This document shows, in pieces, positions 52,154-62,201 of a stretch of 64,000 nt of DNA. Source of the stretch: Phycomyces nitens. Its lineage: Eukaryota > Mucoromycota > Mucoromycetes > Mucorales > Phycomycetaceae. The notes beneath the pieces were generated by a model that worked only from the letters and a program-made list of their open reading frames with translations, made no database searches and was not told where the DNA came from. A program made the translations under genes and the position numbers. The stretch spans positions 4,464,001 through 4,528,000 of the forward strand of contig JAHRBC010000002.1 of NCBI GenBank assembly GCA_022702545.1, written 5' to 3'. How positions within the stretch are numbered: position 1 is the first letter of the stretch; each line of letters begins with the position of its first letter.

Positions 52154-55129
52154 TCAATATACAGGCAAGATGCACTGAAAGTCATCGTCAGAAAATTCAG
52201 GCAGGCAAATGTCAACACCATCATTTTCTCGTGATCTATCAGGAGACAGAGGAAGCCATCGGACAAAAGCGAAAACGTGTTGGGTATGCTGAATTCCATG
52301 GAATGAACAGACATCTTGGTTTGCTGGCGGCATAAAGAAATGAGTGAAGAGGTATTGAATTTGTCCAGTATATGCATTTGCATGATCTCTGAATCTACCA
52401 AGGAACAATGCCTGCACAAAAGACCCATGACTGATGGAGCTACTTTTGCCAACATATGTTTGACCAAGAAGATTAATTGATTTCAGTTTTTGGACCTGAT
52501 TGTCAACAAAGAATGGAGAGAGGGAGGCATGGTGATAATGAACAAGGTCTGGAATGTCATAGGTTTGTTTGTAGTACTCCAACAAATAAGGATAATGAAT
52601 ATTGCTTATTGATGATATTCTACTTGTTGAAAGAGGGAGTGGTTCATTGCCTTTGACAGTAATTGATGCGTTTAAGGAAAGTTGGACAAAGTTTTGCAAG
52701 TCAAAGGTGCAGTGCGTGTTGGAAGGAGAGGAGATGATGGCAGGTGTGGTTGAGGTGAGTTTTTGAAGGACAGGAGAGAAGAGGGCATGATTTGAATTAA
52801 GGAAAGTGGCATGGACATAGTCTTTTTTGTAAACGTCTTCTAAGAAGTTCTTCATATATGTCATCTTGAAACCATCTTTTCTGTTAGTGTTGATGTTCTT
52901 TAGCAAGCTGTTAAATCTCTCGAACCCAAAGAGCCAGTAACCGTACATGGGTCCAAAATCACGAATTGTATCGTGAAGATGAAGGTGCAGGTGCATGTTG
53001 CAGGTGAGGATTGTTGCAGGATAAAGGGTTTTGCACGATTGACAGAATTGCTGGAGATGGAAGTGAGCTGACTTGATATCATCATAGGTTATCGTTGGCT
53101 TGACAAGTAAACTACATGCATCAATGAAATCAATCCAGCTACAGAAATTTTCAGATGGGAGAATACCTCTCAACAAAACAGGGGAGTAAATGAGCACCCA
53201 TGACTTCCACTCATCTGCTTTCATGCGTGGGAACCCCTTGCCAATCTTTGTCTTCAATGTGCTGTATCCAATGGGCAGCACCATCATTTCGGCCATCTTC
53301 TGCATCTCACGCAGGTCTCTGTCTGTAAGTAGACCACTGGCAGTCCACTTCTCCAGCATTCTCTTCGCCATGCCCAGAAAAATATTGTGCATGGGATCAA
53401 TGATTGTTCCACGTACTAGATCAAAGTATCCAAGACGATGCAGCTGCAACCATTGAACACCATTTTCGACCTCCAGCTGATGTCTTTCTGAGGGTGTACT
53501 TGCACTCTTCCACACCTCAGCATGCACCCGGTTTACAGCACCATCTGCCAGTCTCCACTCAGCAAACTCAAACCCACAAAAATCGACACTGGCTGTGCCT
53601 TCCAGATGAGAGAATTGACAATCGCATTTATAACATGCACGTGTGCTGTTGTGGGCAGTAAATCCACTTGTCTTCCTGGCAGCAGGGATGTCACACGCCA
53701 CCATCATCAACACAGCACAGACACTGGCACCAGTTGGCTGCTCGAATGTTGGAATATTCATTCCTATATAGAGCTTATTCAACTCATCCACCAATGGCTC
53801 CAGGTAGTGGTTGATCTCTTCAGATCTTGGCTCTTTGGGTCCAGGCATGAGACCAACGAGGATTGTATTTTCTGCCTTAAAACGTTCCTCCCTAGGTAGA
53901 TTGTTGACTACCAAGTACATGGCACCGCAAGAGTAAACCACACTATCAAATGGCTGGAACCAGTCAATGTTGAGGGCCAACATGAGAGAGCGTGGTTCAG
54001 CAGTGAACTGGGCACCATTCACATCCTTGATCTCCTTCCACATTGCACCGTCGTAAACATCACACATTGTCTGAGGAATCTTGAGATCTGTATTCCAGTA
54101 TCTGATCTTGGCTTCAAAGCCTGGATGAAGAAAGAGTGTCTTCATGGCATGCTTGACAGACTGGTATACAAATACCCTTTTGGGCATCAAGGCACCAACG
54201 GACGACTCCTTCATCAACTTGCACCCACAGACAGAGTTTGATCCAATCTTCTAGAACACACAGGTGGGAGGAACTGTGGTATATTTGTTATAAATTTTGT
54301 GACAATCCTGGCATGCTACAAATCGGTTGATCCCCTTGGATATCTCAGAAAATCCAGTCATGCGTTGGAGACCAAGAAGACTTGTTGGAAGCTGGAAATC
54401 CTGCTCGTAAATCTTCAAGAGCTTGTTGATGAACTCAATCAAGACAACAGAACCCTTGTTGACCACGTAACGGGATATGAATAGTACAGCAAAAATGGCA
54501 ACGAATTTGTGAACTGGGTTCTCAGGCATACCAGGAGCACCAAAAGGGGCTATTGTAAAAAAGAAAAAAGAAAATATTAATACTTAATTTTTTCAGGCTT
54601 TTTCTTTTATTCAAGAATTTAATACAAACCTTCGACGTCCAACTCCTCAAGCTCAATCTCAACAACATCTTCTTCATCATCACTGTCATTGCCATTGCCA
54701 GCGCCATTGTCTTCATCATCATTCCCAATGGAGACATCGTTGTCAAACATGGACGCAGGTTCCGAAACAGGTACATTTGTCTGACCACTCTCCTCCGCAG
54801 CTCCAGGTTGGTGAATCAGAATAGCTACAAATATAGAATATAATAGTTGGTTAGACACTAGTAACATTTTAATAAATATTTCTTACACCCAGTATCAACT
54901 TCCATTGCACTTATTTGCGAGTCTTTTATTATTATATAATATTAGTATTAAAATACACTACTGTTGTTTTAAATAAAATACCTCTTGAAGTTCTAAACGC
55001 TTCCTCTACTCTTGCTCTTTTGTTATGATTTTGAGCCGTTCTTCTTGTCACAAAGGTATATCCTTCCTCATTATCACCGCATACAGTGCAATAGCACTTG
55101 ACATTGTAGATACTGCTGGCAGAAGACAT
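52154..55129 (-). pseudogene. Tnp2-type transposase, element B, with an in-frame TAG
   Basis: Homologue of the element A transposase. Exons read leftward: 55129 to about 54980 (MSSASSIYNVKCYCTVCGDN), a tiny exon near 54905-54885, an acidic exon about 54830-54630 (DDEEDVVEIELEELDVE), and a main exon from about 54549. The main exon has VACQDCHKIY, ACDIPAARKTSGFTAH, ACYKCDCQF, IDPMHNIFLGMAKRMLEKW and MHLHLHLHDTIRDFGPMYGY. An in-frame TAG at 54253-54251 interrupts it at a place where element A has Glu (NFERLSG against VF-stop-KIGSN). The reading frame continues uninterrupted on both sides, so this is a single nonsense mutation. The part after 54217 could be re-initiated but would lack the N-terminal zinc and acidic regions. 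Confidence 0.8.
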
Positions 55130-55315
55130 GTTGTTTATGTTTGTAATGATAAAATTAAAAGGATACAAGTGTTACATATATTTTATTTGCTATACTTTTA
55201 TAACAATACAAAGTAATACTCTAATGCTTATTATATCTGGGCCAATAGAAAATGCCAATATTATATTTTTGACATGAACACAAGAAAAACAGTTGAGTTG
55301 GAAAACAGCCCCACA

Positions 55316-56283
55316 TTAATACCAGTTCAGGGCAACTTGGCCACTAGTGTATTCAGGGTTGTTTTTCCAGTGAAAGTAGCCTTTAGCAGTTTGTAGATGT
55401 CTGGTAACCAAGGAATACATGACTTCTATACTTCTTGATGAAATGCCATGTGTGGCATCGAGGCAAAAAGACTGGCACATGCTCATTATGGTTACTTGTG
55501 TGGGTGATTGGAACTCAAAAGCAAAGAGATTCTGATTACTAGAGTACAGGGAAATATTTCCAGTAAAAACTGTATAGCTCTGAGAAAGAAGCTTTTCATT
55601 TAACCAGATTGCTACCAAAGTGTTTTCATCTGAATCAAATATATAGAGCAATGTTTTCATCTATATTTTGTATAAATATCATTAAATCTAACCTCTTGTA
55701 TATACCATTATTAATGAACCTTTCTCATTCTATTATAAATTTCTTCATAATTAGGCTTTCTGGTACTAACACCCCAGTTTTCAATCTGTCTAAGTGTGGA
55801 TATCCTTGTATTTCTACAGTTGCTTCCACTTCTCAACTGATCCTCAATAATTCTGATTGTCTCAGAAGGCAAAGGCAAGGTTCTTATTTCCTGGCTCTCT
55901 CCAGGAACATGGTTGGTATGATCTTTTGCCATACAAAAGGTAACAATCAAAGTATTGTTAAACTGCTTGATTCTCAAAGCAGCCATATAACCACATGTCT
56001 TTGTATCTTTTTGTGCTAGACAGACTTGTTGCTTAGACTGGTATTTTCCAGCATAATGACATTGCTTTGTCTCTCCAAAGATCGAGATTGGACCTGTAAG
56101 TTTTCTATTTACTATCTACTTTGTTGAGCACAGTGTATTCATTTGGCTAAGACACTGCTCCCATTCATTTGCTTTTACTGAGATTGTTGTATTTAAACGA
56201 AGTATCTTAATGCCTTCAATGGAGGAGTTGATTAAAGTATTTTGAATGTTTGAGACATTATAGATAATGGTGTTGGTGGACAT
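55316..56283 (-). pseudogene. MULE-like (Mutator) transposase remnant
   Basis: Three leftward exons: from 56283 (MSTNTIIYNVSNIQN), a middle exon about 56095-55715, and an exon about 55660-55316. The middle exon encodes a FAR1/FLYWCH-like zinc region (QCHYAGKYQSKQQ, CGYMAALRIKQ, HTNHVPGES) then RTLPLPSETIRIIEDQL and NYEEIYNRMRKV. The last encodes FAFEFQSPTQVTIMSMCQSF, then CLDATHGISSRSIEVMYSLV, where the Asp of DATHG fits the first catalytic residue of MULE enzymes. After TAKGY the sequence loses resemblance and stops, so the rest of the DDE core is missing. The family assignment is from motif pattern only. Confidence 0.6.
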
Positions 56284-57203
56284 TTTTGAATAAATAATTT
56301 GGGAAAGCAAAAAAAATAAAAAAGAAATCAAGAAAAAATAACTAGGTACTCAGCCAAGCCTCCTCTGAAAAAGCCACTATTCCTCAAAATTCAGATAGCA
56401 ATCGAGGAAAAATAAGGAGATGCCAGACATTGTGAGCAAACTTTAGTTATATAGATGAATATTGGGATAAAAGGTTTATCCTGTAAAAATCATTGATTTT
56501 ATTTTTTACCAGCAAGAGGTGTCACTGATAACATCAGAAACAAAGTTAATAAAGGTTGCGAAATATTGTTGTGTGCGTCAATATAGGGTAGACCATATCA
56601 TAAATATAAAATAAAGTTTATTATTTGTGTTTGCGTAGATATAGTTAATTATTTTTACTTATGTGTATAACAAACAATAAAAATTAAAGGTTATAAAACT
56701 TACCTAATATTTTTTGATTTCTATAATGAAGTATTGGTGCAGAGTCATTTTTTTTTTTTTACTTGTAGAGAGGAACAAGTTTCTAATTTTTATTGTGTTA
56801 GTGAAAAGGATCTCAGTTTTTTGGGTTTTTAAATGTTAGATATTAGAAAAAGAACACTAAAAGATGTCTATGTTAGATCTTTTTCTAATGCAAAAGAGCT
56901 AGTAAGGTTGTCTAAAGAGGATTAGATATTCTTTTATAAAAAGGAGTAAAGTCACAAACTACTCTCTAATGAGTTCTCTACAGAGATAAAATAATATTAT
57001 TAATTGCTTAACTTTGGTCTAAATAGTATTTAAAGAGGGCAGAAATTAGAAGCTTAAGGTAGAATAGAGCTTGACAGACTTTGGATAATTTAGAACAATA
57101 CACAAAGTATAACAGTCACTAGAAAAATAGACTTGATTAAAAATATAGAAAGACAAGAAAACAATATTGTAATTATATACATTGTAATAGATTCTACGTA
57201 TAT
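56284..57203. other. AT-rich intergenic stretch, nothing recognised
   Basis: No ORF above 60 codons, tRNA or repeat seen. Contains a 13-T run at about 56748. Confidence 0.5.
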
Positions 57204-57515
57204 ACTACAAAAGTCTAAGGGTATTATGTAGATAAAACTTTTAAAACAAGCTACTGGATTGTATAGCTTTACTATGCTTTTGGTAAAATATAATCATGAT
57301 CTGTAGTAGACTAAAAAGATATGGGGGTGAACTGAATCATCCTACCTACTGGTATACCAGAATCCATTGTAGAATATCTAAATGCCCTCAAACAGTGCAA
57401 AACTTAAATATACATTGTAGCCACAATATATTTCTGGTCGATCTACCCTTTTTTGCATTGTATTTTATGATACACAGACAGTTTGTGTCAGGGGAGATTA
57501 ACCACTTACAAACAC
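57204..57515 (+). repeat. 312-bp dispersed repeat R1, copy 2
   Basis: Matches 42264-42575 at full length with about 20 substitutions. Same orientation as copy 1. Both copies begin ACTACAAAAGTCTAAGGGTA and end CCACTTACAAACA. Confidence 0.7.
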
Positions 57516-58484
57516 TGCAAAAGAAGGGCCATTTTAGTATACTGATATTTATAAAATTCTTGACTGAATGATAAAGATTTGATATAATATTTGCCAAATT
57601 TTTCAATATTAAATTTTTAGGATTTGTTGTCTGAATGATTCCAATCAGTATACTGAAACGTCAAAGCGCAAAAAGCAAAAGGTGGGTTATTTTTTTTGTG
57701 CTTTTCTTTGTCACAAAAATTGGGGGGTTTCTTTTTTTTTCATCCCATATTTTCTAGCCCCAAAGGATTCAGTTCTTTAAATTACTTTATATAAGTTGCT
57801 CTTTTCAATATTAAAGCAGTGTCCTCATAGGATTCAGTATGAATTCGGTATGAATTCATGGCAGATACAGGCCAAAGATGTAGTTTATAATAGTTTTTAT
57901 TGGATAAAAAAAGTTTTCCTAATGATTTCTATTTGTTCTCATCTCTACTCACTCCTACTTTTATTGCCTAATATGCTAGCCTTGCCCTTTTCTCAATTGG
58001 ATGGGTATTCTTTTACTCATCCGGAGAATATATGGGTTACCCTGGTCTACTAGACCCCCTACCTTCCTTTGTTACTTGCTGTGGCACTGCTTACGTGGGT
58101 GTTTGTTTTCTTTTGAAAAAAAAGAGGGTGGCTAGATAATTTTCATGGGTGTATTTTAGCAGACTGTAAAATAATTTGAATGGAACAACAATACTTACAT
58201 TGGTATTTATATTGAGAAAACTTGAATACTTTGATAAATGATATAGAAAATTTCAGTAATATCTATTAAGAATATGTCAGGAAAATAATACCGATTTTTG
58301 AATCCGATCTGGTGAATGTGACATGTTATTGTGTGTTCTTTGTAACACAATAGTTGTTGCCTCCTCCTCTCCAACTCCTTCAGATGTGGTATTGGCTCTC
58401 CGAGCTGCGCTTTTATTTATTGTTGATTTTTGTTATACCCTACTCTTTACATCTTTCCAAGCCGCGCAACGTGGACAACTTTAA
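57516..58484. other. Spacer upstream of the 221-residue gene
   Basis: AT-rich, with a short inverted pair around GTATACTGA (57536-57546 and 57647-57656). The last 130 bp before 58485 are pyrimidine-rich (TGCCTCCTCCTCTCCAACTC) and could be the promoter of the next gene. Confidence 0.4.
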
Positions 58485-59150
58485 ATGAATGTCAATGCCC
58501 TTACCAGCGAACAGATTATGGAACTCCTTGAGCTTGCCCGTAAGCTCAAGATCCAAGACAGCTCAAGAGATCGATTCGCAGTCTATGACCTCCCAAAAGA
58601 GATCCTGGAAGAAATGGACAACACTCCCCGTAAAGGGCTCAATGCTAATGTCCTCAGACTCACGAAAGACTCCCTCACATACGAAGTAGGAAGCTGGACA
58701 AAAGGAGGAGCAATTAACAAGATCTTCACTCCACAACTTAAAAAGTCGCACGTGGATGCCCTTACTGTTGTACAGGGCCGATACAAGGATGCAGACAAAC
58801 TTCGAACAACAGCCAGCCTCGCAACAGAAATCTATGATGACATTAAAGTCATGGTCGACAGAAATGACAGTTCTGAAGAAATGCTCAGGAACGTCCTTGA
58901 AAAAACACGATGCTTGGCAATCTTTGGGTATGTCACAGCAAAGAACGCAGATGAAGACACCAAAGAGCTTGTCATGCGATCCCTCAATCTCCCATCAAAA
59001 GTCAAGTATCTCGAGAATGAAGATGATGAAGGGGACCGAGAATTGGTGTTCTCTTCCGACATGGTTGAAAAGATCCACCAATATGAGTATGAGGAGTCTG
59101 TCCTCAAAGCAGCTACCACTGCAAAAAATAAAGAAATTCCAATAACGTAA
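58485..59150 (+). CDS. Unrecognised 221-residue protein
   Basis: A single uninterrupted exon of 666 nt with base and codon use clearly richer in GC than its surroundings. It is mainly helical and charged: LTSEQIMELLELARKLKIQD at the N-terminus, GGAINKIFTPQLKKSHVDAL in the middle, and an acidic C-terminal segment (ENEDDEGDREL). No catalytic motif, zinc motif, signal peptide or membrane segment. I do not recognise the family. Its location among transposons and intronless form would fit a capsid-like or accessory ORF of a mobile element, for example the first ORF of a retroelement whose remainder is lost, but nothing in the sequence proves this. A host gene is also possible. Confidence 0.65.
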   Translation: MNVNALTSEQIMELLELARKLKIQDSSRDRFAVYDLPKEILEEMDNTPRKGLNANVLRLTKDSLTYEVGSWTKGGAINKIFTPQLKKSHVDALTVVQGRYKDADKLRTTASLATEIYDDIKVMVDRNDSSEEMLRNVLEKTRCLAIFGYVTAKNADEDTKELVMRSLNLPSKVKYLENEDDEGDRELVFSSDMVEKIHQYEYEESVLKAATTAKNKEIPIT

Positions 59151-59637
59151 AAGTGGCAATGCTGTACTATAAAGCGATGTTTTAACATAGGGTGGTTTTT
59201 TTTCCGACTATGAGACAAGCTACCTTGTCAGCTATCTCGTTGACGTGCTATCTAGTAGTGGATTTTTGAAATAATGTGCCGCAGGTGAGGGCTGTTAGCA
59301 CTTTCGGTGTACTGATCTGATCTGGAAAAACAAAAAGAAATATTTAAAAGTACGGTTCTATTTTGGTGCCGTATTTATGGACCTGGAAATATTGGGAGAA
59401 TCATATATTCATGAAAATACATGGTCGTGTATTTATCGAAAATATTGAGCATACTCTTCATGAAAGCCAATTAAATGAATGGATTGAAAGCTTCTTTATC
59501 CTTCTTCACCAGTAATATATCACCCATTATTTGATTTCCCGTTTATAATTGATTGGTAATGTTTTACGTTTTTATTTTTATTAGAAAGAATAGAATGTTT
59601 CTAGGTTCAGGGTCTACTATTACGCCTATTCCTATGC
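59151..59637. other. Spacer left of Tnp2 element C
   Basis: No gene recognised. From about 59510 it aligns loosely with the sequence left of element B (about 48840), so it probably contains the left flank of element C. Confidence 0.4.
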
Positions 59638-60372
59638 CTAGCCGTTTCTACCCGGTTGCTTGCTGCTATTTGGATGGAATATTTTTCTACATAAAAAATA
59701 CCTGCAAAAATATGAATATCCAACGATTTTTTGGGCTGCGGGAGTGTTCTGTAAAAGATAAAGAAGTGTTATTGATATGGGATACAAAGAGGAAATTTTT
59801 GTGTGACAAAAGATACTTACATTGCAAGAGATGGGCAAGAGTGGGCAAAGGGGACTTGAATTGTAAGGCTGGATGGGCTGTGTGGCGGGTTTTACTATAA
59901 AAAAGGGAATAAAAATTAATATGGGTGAACAGAGTGATGATATATTTAATTTACATACCAGGAGCCAAATGGGTTATCAAAGTAGGGGGCATGGTGTGCA
60001 AAGAAAGACCAAAGGAGCCTATAAAACACATAATAATAATTATTAATAAATAGTCTGAATAATATTTTGAATAAGCAAAAAGAGATTTATAAAGAATATT
60101 ACCTTTATGATTACAATCGCGAATGATGGAGGAGGCCGATGGCGTGAATAGACAGGGCAGTCTACAATGGAATAGAGTCAGAGAGGGAACAAGTATGATT
60201 GAAAGAAATTTTTTTACCTGGTGCCGATGGCATCCTTATATAAGTTGTTTGGCTAATCTGAGAGAGAAGTGAAAATAATTTTTATCAAGATGATGGTACC
60301 AGTGAATGCGGCCAGTGAGTATTTGTCTAGATGGCCATTGTGGAAAGGATGAGTTGCAATGGGAGCGCACAT
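59638..60372 (-). CDS. Leftward micro-exon gene of Tnp2 element C (new accessory gene candidate)
   Basis: Counterpart of the leftward gene in element B. A chain of short leftward exons reads in one frame: PNNLYKDAIGT (about 60258-60225), LPCLFTPSASSIIRDCNHKG (about 60171-60113), GSFGLSLHTMPPTLITHLAP (about 60017-59960), VKPATQPIQPYNSSPLCPLL and PISCN (about 59896-59824), NTPAAQKIVGYSYFC (about 59752-59705), and a final SSKQPGRNG before TAG at 59640-59638. Most donors are GTAAG/GTATG-like and acceptors are TAG or CAG. The first exon or exons (60372 upward, possibly to about 60563) are not resolved. The peptides are Pro/Ser/Thr-rich with NSS and NNT glycosylation-type triplets, suggesting a secreted product, by inference only. 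Tandem duplication of one module distinguishes element B. Confidence 0.45.
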
Positions 60373-60810
60373 CTATGAAAAAGAGGTTAATTTGTGTGTA
60401 TAAAGAGGTATAAAAAATGTCTTACCAGAGAAAGGCGCCGATATCAAAAAGCAAGCAAAAGGAAAAATAAAGGGAACCAAAGAAAAAGGAGAGAATCTGA
60501 AAAATTTTTCACCTTTGAAACATGCTGCGGAAGGTGTGATGGATTGAGCCCAAAAACAATATCAAGGCCGATTTGCATCTCAGTGCTTCAAGACAATAGA
60601 GGAACATCTTTATAGTCATTCAAAATGCCTATATATAACGGCCTTTTTGATAGTATTCAACCTCTCTTACTTTTACAACAACCCACACACACACACACTT
60701 ACTCACCCACCCACTCAAACAGTTTTTGTACGTATATTATATTTATTTTTATTTCAATTGAACAAAAACTAATAATTATAATCGAAATATACTTTACCAT
60801 ATTCTAGAAA

Positions 60811-61993
60811 ATGGTTAACCAAAGAAGAACAATTGCTCCTCGTCCTGCTACTGCTGACATGGATCTGATATTGGAAAAGCTTGTTGCCATGGAGAACAAG
60901 ATGACCATTATGGAAGGCGAGATGGTGACATCAAACGCCAGACTTGTAACGATGGATTCCAGACTTGGTGTCATTATTGTAGGAAACCGTGAGACTATCA
61001 CTGCCATTGATAATTTCGTTGAGGCTGCTCCTGCTGCTCCTGCTGCTCCTGCTGCTCCTGTTGCCTCCACCAGTGCAACTAGCAATGTTGTTGTGACGGA
61101 TCCCATTGCTTTGTCAAACCCCAGCAAGAGAGTTTCCACAGAGGTTTATGTAAGTATTATACTAAAGAGCAAAGACTATACTATCAGTTTGTTAACTTTT
61201 ATATATTATTAGGCTGCGATCCGCAAATTCATGTGGAATCCAAAGTTTCGGTCAACTGTCCCAGCAGAAGTAGAGGCCAACAACGATAAGCCCAGGTGGA
61301 ACACCGATGTTCACTTCAACGTGACTCCCAACAAGGAGTTGGTTGATCGAATGCTCGTCTACCTGGGGCGCAAGTTTGCTGGCGACGGAATGAGGCAAAA
61401 GGATCTTCGTGAGAGGCTCCACAAGAATTTCATTAGTAGATGCCGAAAAGTGAGAGAGTCTCCTGCTGTGAGGGCTGCGTTGAACAGACGTTCACGAAGA
61501 TCTGGTCGTGCAAACGAAGTAAGTTGTTTGCAATATATTAAAAATCTATTAAACACATATTAATAATAATATTTGTAGAACTATGCTCGTCGTTTGGCAG
61601 CATATGACAATAACAGGGCTGAGATCAACCAGGAGATGGGTTGGAACTGCATAGGTGCACTCCAAAAGGGAGCAATGTCCGAGGGAGAATCAGATGACGA
61701 AGTCTCTGAAGCAGGAAGAAGACGTGTGGTTCGCACAATTCGCCCAAGTTGGAGAAGCAATGAAGTGAGTTGTTGAGCTGATTATAAATAGTATATTGAA
61801 TGACTGTAGATTACTGATGCGCAATTGATAGTTTAACCGATTCATCCAAGTCGTTGACAGATTCGTTGATCTCCAACTTGGAGCAAATGCTCATCAAATG
61901 TTGTCAAGGGTTTATGCCAGAACTGTGGACGTGGCAGTCCCGACTAATTTTAATCCCAGTCTTCCTCAGTGGGCTCTTAGACATGGGCTTTAA
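60811..61993 (+). CDS. Accessory protein of Tnp2 element C
   Basis: Four exons with phase-0 introns: 60811-61149, 61213-61518, 61579-61764, 61832-61993, 330 residues, all borders GT-AG. Exon 1 encodes a helical N-terminus (LILEKLVAMENKMTIMEGEM) and an Ala/Pro repeat (APAAPAAPAAP). Exon 2 has FMWNPKFRSTVPAEVEANN, KPRWNTDVHFNVTPNKELV and basic RRSRRSGR. Exon 3 has an acidic stretch and RPSWRSNE. Exon 4 has LGANAHQMLSRV and a terminal PQWALRHGL. Exon lengths 2-4 equal those of element B. The role is presumed to be the second, DNA-binding-type protein of the transposon. It converges with the transposase, 208 bp apart, and diverges from the micro-exon gene to its left. Confidence 0.75.
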
Positions 61994-62201
61994 TAAAATA
62001 TTTTTTTTATCTATCCATCTATTTTTTTGACACGCATTACGTTTTGACAACATTTATAAAGGCAATGCTATTTCTGTTTGTTTTTTTTTATGAAAGAGAA
62101 AAGATATTTATTTATTTATTATATGCAAAGCTTTTTGGGCAAAGGGATGACCAGCATCCTCTTCACGCCATTTCGGCTTGTGTGCGTGGCAGTCGCAACT
62201 T

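Noticed and set aside
57531..57660. Small MITE between inverted GTATACTGA motifs
   Set aside because: The inverted match is only about 16 bp with mismatches, and no target duplication or second copy is visible.
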